Positions 1-7,897 of a DNA stretch of 64,000 bases are shown here, piece after piece. Source of the stretch: Persephonella atlantica (lineage in GTDB: Bacteria > Aquificota > Aquificia > Aquificales > Hydrogenothermaceae). Position numbers and translations under genes: made by a program. Under the pieces are notes generated by a model. The model was not told the origin of the DNA. It worked only from the letters and a program-made list of their open reading frames with translations, and ran no database searches. Position 1 is the first letter of the stretch. Each line of letters opens with the position of its first letter. The stretch spans positions 496,001 to 560,000 of the forward strand of contig NZ_JAACYA010000002.1 of NCBI RefSeq assembly GCF_016617615.1, given 5' to 3'.

Positions 1-313
1 CTATAACACCTGCCTTGTTAAGGTCTATTTTGTCTATTTCAAGTCCTGAGTCTGCAACAGCTTCTTTAGCAGCAACCATTGCAAACTTAACAAAATCACT
101 CATCCTTTTTGCATCTTTAGGGTTCAGATACTTTTTAGGGTCAAAATCCTTAACCTCTCCTGCAATTACAACAGGAAGGTTGTAAGAGTAGGGGTCAAAC
201 CGCTTTATAACATCAATACCGCTAATACCATTAATCAAGGCTTCCCATGTGTCTTTTACGTTATGTCCGACAGGTGTTATAGCTCCAATACCAGTAACGA
301 CGACCCTTCTCAT
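1..313 (-). CDS. fabF: beta-ketoacyl-ACP synthase II (KAS II), N-terminal part
   Basis: This gene runs off the left edge; about 104 N-terminal residues are visible. FabF performs the decarboxylating Claisen condensation that elongates acyl-ACP in type II fatty acid synthesis. The start MRRVVVTGIGAITP and the following stretch with WEALINGISGI and RFDP are typical of the FabF thiolase-fold N-terminus; the catalytic Cys-His-His residues lie outside the window. The ATG lies 8 bp downstream of the acpP stop on the same strand, the usual acpP-fabF order, so the two are almost certainly co-transcribed from a promoter upstream of fabG. Confidence 0.95.
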   Translation of the reverse strand, partial: MRRVVVTGIGAITPVGHNVKDTWEALINGISGIDVIKRFDPYSYNLPVVIAGEVKDFDPKKYLNPKDAKRMSDFVKFAMVAAKEAVADSGLEIDKIDLNKAGVI

Positions 314-320
314 TGTGTGA

Positions 321-551
321 CTATTCTCCTTTCTTTGCTTTGATATACTCTATAACGTCCCCTACTGTCTGTATCTTCTCTGCATCTTCATCAGGAATTT
401 CAACGTCAAACTCTTCCTCAAATGCCATAATCAGCTCTACAACGTCAAGTGAATCAGCCCCAAGGTCATCAACAAACTTTGACTCAGGCTTTATCTGTTC
501 AACATCAATGCCCAGCTGATCTGCAATAATCTCCTTAATTCTCTCTTCCAT
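321..551 (-). CDS. acpP: acyl carrier protein
   Basis: A 76-residue acidic protein of normal ACP length. The 4'-phosphopantetheine attachment motif GADSLD is present with Ser34 as the modified serine. The product carries growing acyl chains between the Fab enzymes in the cytosol. It sits between fabG and fabF with gaps of 27 and 7 bp, the widespread fabG-acpP-fabF order. An ATG start follows the purine-rich AAAGGA. Assignment is secure. Confidence 0.98.
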   Translation of the reverse strand: MEERIKEIIADQLGIDVEQIKPESKFVDDLGADSLDVVELIMAFEEEFDVEIPDEDAEKIQTVGDVIEYIKAKKGE

Positions 552-578
552 TCCTTTATAACCTCCAAAAATTATTTT

Positions 579-1313
579 TTAATACATTCCACCATTAACA
601 TGAACTGTTTCACCTGTAATGTAATCAGCCATATCTGATGCAAGGAAAAGAACAACACTGGCAACATCTTCAGGTTTTCCAAATCTACCTAAAGGTATCT
701 GCTCCAAATATTTTTCTTTTATCTCTGCAGGAAGTTCCTGCGTCATATCTGTTTCTATAAATCCCGGGGCAACAGCATTTACTGTTATATTTCTTGATGC
801 CAGTTCCTTTGCAAGGGATTTGGTAAAACCTATCAGACCTGCTTTTGTCGTTGCGTAATTCACCTGCCCCGGATTACCAATAAAACCTATTATAGATGAA
901 ATATTTATCACTCTTCCCCATCTTTTCTTCATCATACCTTTCACAATAAGCTGTGTAATCTTGAAGGTTCCTGTGAGGTTTGTCTGGAGCACCTGATTCC
1001 AGTCTTCATCTTTCATTCTTATAAAAAGGGTATCCCTTGTCAGACCTGCGTTGTTGACCAGAATGTCCACCTGACCGGCAGTCTTCTCTATCTCTTTCCA
1101 CTGCTGGGGGATATCCTCTGAAAAATCTAACTTGAATCCGTATGCTTTTATACCGTACTCATTTTTCAGGTTTTCAGCTACAATCTCTGCTGTACCTTTG
1201 TTTCTTCCTGTAACAATCACATCTGCTCCGTGTTTTGCAAACGCCGTTGCTATAGCTTTACCTATTCCTCTTGTTGAACCTGTAACTAAAACTGCTTTAC
1301 CTTTAAAATCCAA
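579..1313 (-). CDS. fabG: 3-oxoacyl-ACP reductase
   Basis: A 244-residue short-chain dehydrogenase/reductase that reduces 3-ketoacyl-ACP with NADPH. The N-terminal Rossmann motif TGSTRGIG, the NNAG motif, the catalytic Ser of NISSIIG and the YATTK active site (Tyr and Lys) are all visible, and the C-terminus ends in GGMY as is common in FabG. The start is a TTG codon preceded by GAGGAG. It is the first gene of the visible fabG-acpP-fabF group, with a promoter-like element just upstream. Position beside acpP makes FabG far more likely than another SDR. Confidence 0.96.
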   Translation of the reverse strand: MDFKGKAVLVTGSTRGIGKAIATAFAKHGADVIVTGRNKGTAEIVAENLKNEYGIKAYGFKLDFSEDIPQQWKEIEKTAGQVDILVNNAGLTRDTLFIRMKDEDWNQVLQTNLTGTFKITQLIVKGMMKKRWGRVINISSIIGFIGNPGQVNYATTKAGLIGFTKSLAKELASRNITVNAVAPGFIETDMTQELPAEIKEKYLEQIPLGRFGKPEDVASVVLFLASDMADYITGETVHVNGGMY

Positions 1314-1349
1314 AATAACTCCTCATAAATTTTTTCAAAAACATCTAAT

Positions 1350-1374
1350 ATTATATCACAAACTGTGAGCAGTT
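1350..1374 (-). promoter_or_regulatory. predicted promoter of fabG with adjoining dyad
   Basis: On the minus strand TATAAT (1350-1355) is preceded by TGA, giving an extended -10 (TGnTATAAT) 37 bp upstream of the fabG start. No good -35 is visible. Directly upstream lies the perfect dyad AACTG-N4-CAGTT (1361-1374), where a repressor or activator could sit. The regulator is unknown. Confidence 0.5.
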
Positions 1375-1389
1375 GTCTGCTTCATGAAA

Positions 1390-2409
1390 TCAAGTCTCAG
1401 GAACAGGAGTTATCACTTCTCCTTCTGTTATAAACTTCTGAATATTGTCTACAGTCATATCAAGAATTCTCTCTGATGCATCCTTTGTGTAATAGGCAAC
1501 GTGTGGAGAAACTATCACATTCGCCTGGCTGAGAAGATACTTTGCCTCTGCTGCTTTTTTTAGTTTCAAAGCCCTCAGACCTGTCTTTTTCATCAGTTCC
1601 TCCTCCACCGTTATCTCTGTCTCAATTGTGTCAAGTCCAACACCACCAGCAAGCCTTCCTTCCTTCAGTGCTTCAACAATTGCATCAAGCTCAACAACTT
1701 CCCCCCTTGATGTGTTTATCAACATTGCATCTAACTTCATCAATTTTATGTTAAATCTGTTTATCAAAAAGTGGGTTGCCCTGTTGTAAGGAAGATGCAC
1801 TGTAACAATGTCTGAGCGGGAAAGAAGCTCCTCAAGACCAACATACTCAACATTGTATTTTTCTATAAGCTCTCTATTTTTTGACCTGTCGTAGGCAAGT
1901 ATCTTCATACCAAATCCATAGGCAATTCTTGCAACATGGGAACCTATCCTTCCTGTCCCCACTATACCTATCGTTTTGCCCATTATGTCTATACCCATCA
2001 AACCTTCCCGCGTAAAGATACCTCTGCTTGTGTTCTCTATCATTGGTTTCATCTTCCTTGCAAGGGAAAGGATAAGAGCAAATGTGTACTCTGCGACTGT
2101 GTTATTACCGTAACCGGGGATATGTGCAACCTTTATACCTTTTTTCAGTGCATACTCAACATCTATATGGTCGTACCCTGAAGACCTTGTTATTATCAGC
2201 TTTAGATGTGGTATCCTGTCAATGACTTCAGGTGTAAGTTTAGAGTATATGAAAACGCTGATAATATCTGCATCTTTTGCTTTATCCACGTTGTTTATAT
2301 CCAGTGCTTCTTTAAAGAAAAAAAACTCCCCTGACACATTTTTTTCCCTTAGCTTCCTTTCTATATGCAGTTTTTCCCAGCCTTCAACGCCGAAAAAGTA
2401 CACCTTCAT
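1390..2409 (-). CDS. D-2-hydroxyacid dehydrogenase (D-lactate dehydrogenase-like)
   Basis: A 339-residue NAD-dependent D-isomer-specific 2-hydroxyacid dehydrogenase. The nucleotide-binding GTGRIGSHVA motif lies near residues 150-160. The catalytic Arg is in NTSRGE, the Glu in the DTIETE region and the catalytic His in SPHVAYY. Family members reduce pyruvate or other 2-ketoacids, or oxidise phosphoglycerate; the lack of C-terminal ACT domains and the size favour a D-lactate dehydrogenase-like enzyme over SerA. Substrate cannot be fixed from sequence. It is transcribed divergently from leuD across about 105 bp. Confidence 0.85.
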   Translation of the reverse strand: MKVYFFGVEGWEKLHIERKLREKNVSGEFFFFKEALDINNVDKAKDADIISVFIYSKLTPEVIDRIPHLKLIITRSSGYDHIDVEYALKKGIKVAHIPGYGNNTVAEYTFALILSLARKMKPMIENTSRGIFTREGLMGIDIMGKTIGIVGTGRIGSHVARIAYGFGMKILAYDRSKNRELIEKYNVEYVGLEELLSRSDIVTVHLPYNRATHFLINRFNIKLMKLDAMLINTSRGEVVELDAIVEALKEGRLAGGVGLDTIETEITVEEELMKKTGLRALKLKKAAEAKYLLSQANVIVSPHVAYYTKDASERILDMTVDNIQKFITEGEVITPVPET

Positions 2410-2446
2410 CTCAAAACCCCATCCTGATTTATTTATACCAATTATC

Positions 2447-2476
2447 TTACATTGAAATTACCTTTTGTGGTATTAT
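2447..2476 (+). promoter_or_regulatory. predicted sigma-70 promoter of the leuD operon
   Basis: TTACAT (2447-2452) and TATTAT (2471-2476) are separated by 18 bp, and the -10 is preceded by TGG (extended form). It lies about 40 bp upstream of the leuD start in the leuD/dehydrogenase divergent region. Confidence 0.5.
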
Positions 2477-2514
2477 TTCAGTAAACTGCCTACAAAATAT
2501 CAGGAGGTACTTCA

Positions 2515-3012
2515 TTGAAAATAGAAGGTAAAGTGTGGAAGTTTGGAGATGATATCAACACAGACGAAATAATACCTGCAAGATATCTTGTAACAACAGA
2601 CCCAGAAGAACTGGCAAAACACGTGATGGAAGATGCAGACCCTGAGTTCCCTAATAAGGTTCAGCCGGGAGACATCATTGTTGCAGGAAAAAACTTTGGG
2701 TGTGGTTCTTCCAGAGAGCATGCTCCACTTGCACTTAAAGGAGCGAAAATAGGGGCTATTATAGCTGAGTCTTTTGCCCGCATATTCTACAGAAATGCAA
2801 TAAACCTTGGGCTGCCTATTATTGAATCTCCAGAAGCTGCCAAAGATGCAGAAGAAGGGGACATTATTGAGATAGATATGGAAGCAGGCAAAATTATCAA
2901 CAAAACAAAAGGTAAAGAATACAGATTTAAACCTCTACCAGAAAGTCTTAAAAAAGTGTTTGAAGCCGGTGGGCTTATGGAGTATGCAAAAGACAAATTA
3001 GCAGGTAAGTAA
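2515..3012 (+). CDS. leuD: 3-isopropylmalate dehydratase small subunit
   Basis: A 165-residue protein of the short LeuD/HacB type. With LeuC it isomerises 2- to 3-isopropylmalate in leucine synthesis. The opening [20 protein letters not shown] and the substrate-loop motif [10 protein letters not shown] are diagnostic. TTG is the start codon, placed 7 bp after a perfect AGGAGG (2502-2507). The large subunit leuC is not nearby. It heads a run of six same-strand genes. Homoaconitase or citraconate-type isomerase small subunits look similar, but the ilv genes at 37.5-41.5 kb fit a branched-chain role. Confidence 0.9.
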   Translation: MKIEGKVWKFGDDINTDEIIPARYLVTTDPEELAKHVMEDADPEFPNKVQPGDIIVAGKNFGCGSSREHAPLALKGAKIGAIIAESFARIFYRNAINLGLPIIESPEAAKDAEEGDIIEIDMEAGKIINKTKGKEYRFKPLPESLKKVFEAGGLMEYAKDKLAGK

Positions 3013-3013
3013 T

Positions 3014-3901
3014 ATGCAGTTTAAAAAAATACTGGTTGGGGTTGATTTCAGTGATGTAACAGAAGCTGTTATAAACTCTGCTGTTTTTATAGGAAAGATT
3101 TTTGACGCCCAGATAAAGTTAGTTCACGTTGTTGAAAACACAATCTTTCCCGTTGCTCTTGATGAGATAGAGCCTCTCATTGATCCTGAAGAGTTTCAGA
3201 TGATAGTAAAAAAAGTTGAAGAGATAACGAAGATTTCAGGCGAAAAACTGGAAGAGATATCGGAAAAGATAAGAAGGGAGAAAGGATTAAAAACGTCTTT
3301 TTCTGTAGTTACAGGGGACATTGCTGAAGAGCTGCTTGAGATAGGTGAACAGGGTAATTTTGATCTCATAGTAATTGGAGCCCATAAAAACACCTTTTCT
3401 GAAAGTTTACTTTTAGGTAACGAGGCTGAAAAAATTGTTAATAAAGCTCGCTTTTCTGTATTAGTGGTAAAGGGCAGGGGTCTGAAAGAGATAAACAGAA
3501 TCCTCGTTGGATACGACTTTTTACCTAACTCTATTGAAGCCTTAGAAACAGCAAAAGAGATAGCCCAAAAAACAGGAGCAGAGATAGACATAGTCCATGC
3601 AGACACAGAAGAGGGATTTGCCCACTTCAGTCATATTTATGAGTCAGTTTTCCAGAAAAAAATAGAGCTTCTTAAGCAGCTGGTAGAAAAACTAAGAAAA
3701 GAAAAAATAGAAGCTGACTTTGAAATTATAAAAACATCACCTGACAGGGCAATAGTAGAAGCAATTGATGACTTTGGCTCTGACATTGTTATTGTGGGAA
3801 AAAGACAGAGAAAAGATATCAAAAGGTTTTTCCTGGGAACAATAGCGATGAAGGTCGTCAAAAACTCTACAGTTCCTGTATTGATTGCAAGGAAAAGGTA
3901 G
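3014..3901 (+). CDS. tandem universal stress protein (UspA x2)
   Basis: A 295-residue cytosolic protein made of two UspA domains, about 1-150 and 155-295, each starting with the KILVG(V/Y)D(F) strand and ending with a (I/V)VIVGxx...G...VVxxxxxPVLV/I signature. The first domain has VIGAHKN and SLLLGNEAEKIV; the second has VIVGKRQR and FFLGTIAMKVV. The GxxG...S/T nucleotide-binding signature is only partly kept, so ATP binding is uncertain. The ATG follows the leuD stop by 1 bp, indicating translational coupling. Its exact stress role is unknown. Confidence 0.85.
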   Translation: MQFKKILVGVDFSDVTEAVINSAVFIGKIFDAQIKLVHVVENTIFPVALDEIEPLIDPEEFQMIVKKVEEITKISGEKLEEISEKIRREKGLKTSFSVVTGDIAEELLEIGEQGNFDLIVIGAHKNTFSESLLLGNEAEKIVNKARFSVLVVKGRGLKEINRILVGYDFLPNSIEALETAKEIAQKTGAEIDIVHADTEEGFAHFSHIYESVFQKKIELLKQLVEKLRKEKIEADFEIIKTSPDRAIVEAIDDFGSDIVIVGKRQRKDIKRFFLGTIAMKVVKNSTVPVLIARKR

Positions 3902-3906
3902 ATAAG

Positions 3907-5589
3907 ATGATGAAAAATCTGATCATTTTTTTGCTGGCTGGAATCTTTTATGCATGTATTCCTGTAAATGGGAAAGAAAAAACAGGTAATATATACTTTT
4001 ATTACACAGCCTGTAAATATTCAGCCCAGTCTGGAGACTTTAAAACAGCTGTTTACTACTGTAAAAAAGCCTTAAAACTGGCACCTGACTTACGTCAAAT
4101 ATACAAAGACACAATCCGATTTGCACTTCACGGTGGAGATATCAAGGAAGCAGAAGAGATTCTAAATATATATATGAAAAAATTTAAAGACAGACCTGAA
4201 ACATACACATATACTGCAGTTGTTTACGAAAGGCTCAAACAGTTAGACAAGGCAGAAAAAGTGCTGAAAGAGGGAATAAGAAAATTTCCCAAAAACGAAA
4301 AGATACTATCACATTTAGTTGATATATATTTTAAAGAAAACAAGGTTGATGAAGCAGAGAAAACGTTAAAAGAGCTTCTCACTGTAAAACCTGACGACCC
4401 AAGAATATACTATGTCCTTGCGCGGATATATCTGTTCAAAAATCAGAAAGAAAAAGCTATCCAACACCTTGAAAAGGCCGTTCAGATAGACCCTCTATAC
4501 ACATCAGCATTTACGCTCCTTGGAACAATCTATTCACAGGACAGGCAGTGGGAAAAGGCAGAAAGGGTTTACAAAAGGGTGCTTGAAAAAGATCCTGAAA
4601 ATATTGAAGCCCTTAACAGGCTGTTTCAGGTTTATGTTCAGTCAGATCAGGATGAAAAAGCAGAAAAAATAATAAACAGAATTGTTCAGCTTGAACCTGA
4701 AAACAAAGATGCTCTTTTGAAAAAGTTCCTCCTGTACATAAAAGAAAACAAAGCAAAACAGGTAGTTGAAGAGTTAGAAGAGCTTTATGCAAAAAATCCA
4801 AAAAATTTAGCTGTGGCAATGATTTTAGGTATGGCTTATGAGAGCATTGGGAAGTACAGACTTGCAGAATCTTTATATCTGAAGGTATTAAATGAAAGAC
4901 CAGACGACCTTGATGTCCTTGAAAGGTTAGCTGAAGTTTACACAAGGATGAAAAAGTACGACATGGCTATTGATGTACTTAACAGGATGTTTCAGATAAA
5001 CCCCAAAGACCACAGACTGCTTCTTATGATAGCCCAGCTTGAAGACGAAAGGGGCAACACAGAAAAAGCTTTACAGATACTGCAAAAGGCAAAAAACATA
5101 GCACCAGACGATGCTATTTTGTATTTTTATGAGGGGATATTTTACGATAAACTAAATGACTGGGAAAAATCGGAAAAAGCTCTCCTCAAGGCAATTCAGC
5201 TCAGACCAAAGTTTCCAGATGCTCTCAACTACTTAGGATACTCTTACATAAATAGAGAAGTTGCCATTGACAGGGGAATTGAACTGGTTAAAAAAGCCCT
5301 TGAACTGTCTCCTGACAATCCTGCGTATTTAGACAGTCTCGGCTGGGGATACTTCAAAAAAGGAAAGTATGAAGAAGCTTACAGGCTTATAAAAAAAGCA
5401 TTGGACAAACTGCCTGATGACCCTATTTTGACGGAGCATTTAGCTGAAGTGTTAGAGGCAATGGGAAAGAAAAAGGAAGCCCTCAAATTATACAGAAAAG
5501 CACTTTCTATTATTGAAAAAACAGGGAAAGAAGGTGAGCCGGGGCTGAAAGAAAAAATTATCAAAAAGATAAAATATTTAGAACGATGA
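3907..5589 (+). CDS. exported tetratricopeptide-repeat protein
   Basis: A 560-residue protein with an N-terminal hydrophobic export segment (residues 2-17, LIIFLLAGIFYAC) followed by about fourteen TPR units, recognisable by repeated W/L-LG-Y-A-P patterns such as A-x3-AP(D/E)D. The Cys in FYAC might be lipidated, but the position -3 residue is Phe, a poor lipobox. Such periplasmic TPR solenoids act as scaffolds in envelope assembly. The next gene, a LolB-like lipoprotein, overlaps by 4 bp (ATGA). A TPR gene beside lolB is a known arrangement in proteobacteria. Specific function is not determinable. Confidence 0.8.
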   Translation: MMKNLIIFLLAGIFYACIPVNGKEKTGNIYFYYTACKYSAQSGDFKTAVYYCKKALKLAPDLRQIYKDTIRFALHGGDIKEAEEILNIYMKKFKDRPETYTYTAVVYERLKQLDKAEKVLKEGIRKFPKNEKILSHLVDIYFKENKVDEAEKTLKELLTVKPDDPRIYYVLARIYLFKNQKEKAIQHLEKAVQIDPLYTSAFTLLGTIYSQDRQWEKAERVYKRVLEKDPENIEALNRLFQVYVQSDQDEKAEKIINRIVQLEPENKDALLKKFLLYIKENKAKQVVEELEELYAKNPKNLAVAMILGMAYESIGKYRLAESLYLKVLNERPDDLDVLERLAEVYTRMKKYDMAIDVLNRMFQINPKDHRLLLMIAQLEDERGNTEKALQILQKAKNIAPDDAILYFYEGIFYDKLNDWEKSEKALLKAIQLRPKFPDALNYLGYSYINREVAIDRGIELVKKALELSPDNPAYLDSLGWGYFKKGKYEEAYRLIKKALDKLPDDPILTEHLAEVLEAMGKKKEALKLYRKALSIIEKTGKEGEPGLKEKIIKKIKYLER

Positions 5590-6185
5590 TAAAAACGGTT
5601 ATAACAATCTTTTTCACTGCTTTAATCTTTTCCTGCGCTCCCCTTATAAAAAAAGAAACATGTCAGGATTACTACAGAAAGTTAATCATTGAGTCTCACA
5701 AAGATAACTTTTACTTTGTCAGGGGGAATATATTCATTCACGGTTTTTATCTGGTTTTTTACGGAAATCTAAAGGAAGACTCTTCCATCGTTGTAAGGTC
5801 TCCATTTGGTAGAAAACTGTTTTCTCTTCTGTATGCAAAAGACAGGATATGTGTTGAGCTTCCTGGAAAGGAAAAGATATGTGGGAAAGACCTTGATATA
5901 TACTGGGATTATCTTAATATAAACATTCCCTTTGATTTAAAACAGATACTTACTGGAAAGTTTCCTATATCTGAAAATGCAGTTTTTCAGTGCTCAAAAG
6001 ACAGTTTGACAGTAAAAGAAAAAGATTTAACAATACTGTATAAAAATTACAGACCTGTTAATGTCCATTATAGAGATTTTGTGCTCTTATACTCTTATGA
6101 AGAAGGAAAAATCAAAAAGATAACAGTAAAAGAAAAAGATAAGGAACTGTTTAGAATATACATCAGAGAGATGAGAGAGCTGTGA
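5586..6185 (+). CDS. putative LolB-like outer-membrane lipoprotein
   Basis: A 199-residue protein with a short signal peptide ending at a plausible lipobox (LIFSC, Cys17). The body alternates beta-strand-like segments (FYFVRGNIFIHG, FYGNLKEDSSIVVRSPFG, LYAKDRICVELPG), then a helical stretch (NIPFDLKQILTGKFP) and C-terminal strands. This resembles the half-barrel fold of LolA/LolB and DUF4292 proteins, which handle lipoproteins at the outer membrane. Sequence identity is not recognisable, so the call rests on lipidation, strand pattern and the neighbouring TPR gene. It overlaps the TPR gene and trpF by 4 bp each, so is translationally coupled to both. Confidence 0.5.
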   Translation: MIKTVITIFFTALIFSCAPLIKKETCQDYYRKLIIESHKDNFYFVRGNIFIHGFYLVFYGNLKEDSSIVVRSPFGRKLFSLLYAKDRICVELPGKEKICGKDLDIYWDYLNINIPFDLKQILTGKFPISENAVFQCSKDSLTVKEKDLTILYKNYRPVNVHYRDFVLLYSYEEGKIKKITVKEKDKELFRIYIREMREL

Positions 6186-6820
6186 GGGATTACATACTGA
6201 AAATATGCGGGCTTACTGATAGGAAACAGGCTGAAGAAATTGCCTATTTAGGTGCAACACACATTGGAATGATCTATTTTGAAAAAAGTCCAAGACATAT
6301 AGATTTAGAGAAAATAAAAGAGATTTCTACAGGTATAAAGGGCAGAGCAAAATCTGTCGCTGTTGTTGTAAATCCTGCAGAAAAGACAGTCTGGAAGCTT
6401 TTAGAGATTGTTGATATTATTCAGTTTCACGGAGAAGAAAGTATGCAGTTTGTGTCTTCCTTTCCAAAAGAAAAAGTGATAAAAGCCTTCAGAATAAAGG
6501 ACGAAACAGATATTGAAAAGATAAAACCATTTGTAGAAGAAAATTACACAATACTGATAGATGCGTACTCTGAAAAAGCGTACGGAGGAACAGGTAAACA
6601 GATTAATCCAGAGCTTGCGAAAAAAGTGGTACAGATGCACAGAAGAACAGTTCTGTCAGGTGGATTATCCCCTGAAAACGTTGAAAAACTACTCAGACAG
6701 ATAAAACCTTACGGCGTTGATGCATCATCAAAATTAGAGATAAAACCGGGAGTAAAGGATTTAAAAAAAGTAAAAGAGTTTATTGAAAGGGTGAAAAGGT
6801 TCTATGAGTCAGATAGTTAA
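6182..6820 (+). CDS. trpF: phosphoribosylanthranilate isomerase
   Basis: A 212-residue TIM-barrel enzyme of tryptophan synthesis converting PRA to CdRP by an Amadori rearrangement. The catalytic Cys lies in LKICGLT (residues 6-12) and the catalytic Asp in the ILIDAYSEKAYGGTG segment; the phosphate-binding LSGGLSPENV and GVDASSKLE motifs follow. The start is GTG, overlapping the previous stop as GTGA. No other trp genes are in the window, so the pathway is dispersed. It overlaps the next gene by 17 bp. Confidence 0.95.
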   Translation: MRDYILKICGLTDRKQAEEIAYLGATHIGMIYFEKSPRHIDLEKIKEISTGIKGRAKSVAVVVNPAEKTVWKLLEIVDIIQFHGEESMQFVSSFPKEKVIKAFRIKDETDIEKIKPFVEENYTILIDAYSEKAYGGTGKQINPELAKKVVQMHRRTVLSGGLSPENVEKLLRQIKPYGVDASSKLEIKPGVKDLKKVKEFIERVKRFYESDS

Positions 6821-7376
6821 ACAGATAAAACCAGCTTTTGAAGAATTAGTTTTTCCTCTGGTAAAGGTTCTTCATAAGGTAGGAATCACCCCAAATATGC
6901 TAACTGTTTCTGGTCTTTTACTGGTCAGCGCGGGCTCCTACTTTATAATGAAGGGAAAGTTCCTGACAGGAGCTCTTTTTTTGATAGCTGGCAATCTGTG
7001 TGATGCTATGGATGGAATACTGGCAAGGAGATTTAACAGACATTCTAAGTTTGGAGCGTTTCTTGATTCGGTTATAGACAGGATTTCTGACTTTTTACCT
7101 TTAATGGCCATAGGGCTGTTTTTTATAAAAAATGAGATAATGCTGATTCTTGCTATTTATACTGGGTTTGTATCATTTATGGTCAGCTATACAAGGGCAC
7201 GGGCTGAAGGGTTGGGAATAGACTGTAAAGTAGGTGCTTTAGAGAGAACAGAAAGGTCAGTGATTTTGATACTGACCCTCCTGTTTGACATTGTACTTAT
7301 AGGACTGATATCCATAGCTATCGGTGCAACAATAACAGTTTTTCAAAGGATTTACTGCGTTTACAGAAACAGCTAA
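6804..7376 (+). CDS. CDP-alcohol phosphatidyltransferase family protein (1 of 2)
   Basis: A 190-residue membrane enzyme with the complete family motif DGx2ARx8Gx3Dx3D (DGILARR ... G ... D ... D near residues 70-92) and about five hydrophobic segments. The family transfers a phosphatidyl or similar group from a CDP-alcohol to a second alcohol, as in PgsA, PssA and archaeal/thermophile inositol-phosphate synthases. The motif spacing is intact, so it should be active, but the acceptor alcohol is not readable. It overlaps trpF by 17 bp and ends 6 bp before the convergent infC stop. A paralogue lies at 41507-42130. Confidence 0.85.
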   Translation: MSQIVKQIKPAFEELVFPLVKVLHKVGITPNMLTVSGLLLVSAGSYFIMKGKFLTGALFLIAGNLCDAMDGILARRFNRHSKFGAFLDSVIDRISDFLPLMAIGLFFIKNEIMLILAIYTGFVSFMVSYTRARAEGLGIDCKVGALERTERSVILILTLLFDIVLIGLISIAIGATITVFQRIYCVYRNS

Positions 7377-7382
7377 TTATTT

Positions 7383-7895
7383 CTACCCTTTTGGAACAAG
7401 GGTAAACAGCATATTTCTTCCTTCTTTCTTTGGAGGTTTCTCAACCTTTGCAATGTCTGAGACATCTTCAATTATCCTGTTTGCTAATTTTTCTCCAAGC
7501 TCAGGGTGTACATTCTCCCTTCCTCTAAACCATATCCAGACCTTAACCTTGTCCCCTTCTTCAATAAACTCCCTTATGTGTCTCACCTTTGTCTGATAAT
7601 CATGGTCTTCAATCTTTATTCGGAACTTTATCTCCTTCACATTCTGCATCTTGGCTTTCTGTTTTTTCTTTGCTTCCCTTTCCTTCTTCTTCTGCTCAAA
7701 CTTATATTTGCCGTAATCCATTATCTTACACACCGGCGGCTTTGCATTGGGAGAAACCTCAACAAGGTCTAAATTTTTCTCTTCTGCAATTCTGAGTGCT
7801 TCTTCAAGGGGAACTATACCCAAATTCTGACCATTTTCATCAATGAGCCTTACCTCTCTGGCCCTTATCTGTCTGTTAACTCTTAACTCCTGAAT
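7383..7895 (-). CDS. infC: translation initiation factor IF-3, probable ATT start
   Basis: IF-3 binds the 30S subunit and polices start-codon selection. The frame carries the family hallmarks RVNRQIRAREVRLID, then a lysine-rich linker (KKKEREAKKKQKAK) and the C-terminal domain ending GRNMLFTLVPKG. No in-frame ATG or GTG exists between the upstream stop (7920-7922) and the conserved N-terminus; the first TTG (codon at 7823) would delete the conserved start of the domain. ATT at 7893-7895 lies 9 bp after GGAGGT (7905-7910) and gives 170 residues, the normal length. AUU initiation is the classic autoregulatory device of infC. The gene begins 2 bp after the nadB stop. The usual partners rpmI-rplT do not follow. 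Confidence 0.88.
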   Translation of the reverse strand: MQELRVNRQIRAREVRLIDENGQNLGIVPLEEALRIAEEKNLDLVEVSPNAKPPVCKIMDYGKYKFEQKKKEREAKKKQKAKMQNVKEIKFRIKIEDHDYQTKVRHIREFIEEGDKVKVWIWFRGRENVHPELGEKLANRIIEDVSDIAKVEKPPKKEGRNMLFTLVPKG

Positions 7896-7897
7896 GA

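Noticed and set aside
7384-7402. ACCCTT/AAGGGT stem at the infC 3' end as a terminator
   Set aside because: It lies within coding sequence and has no U-run on either side.
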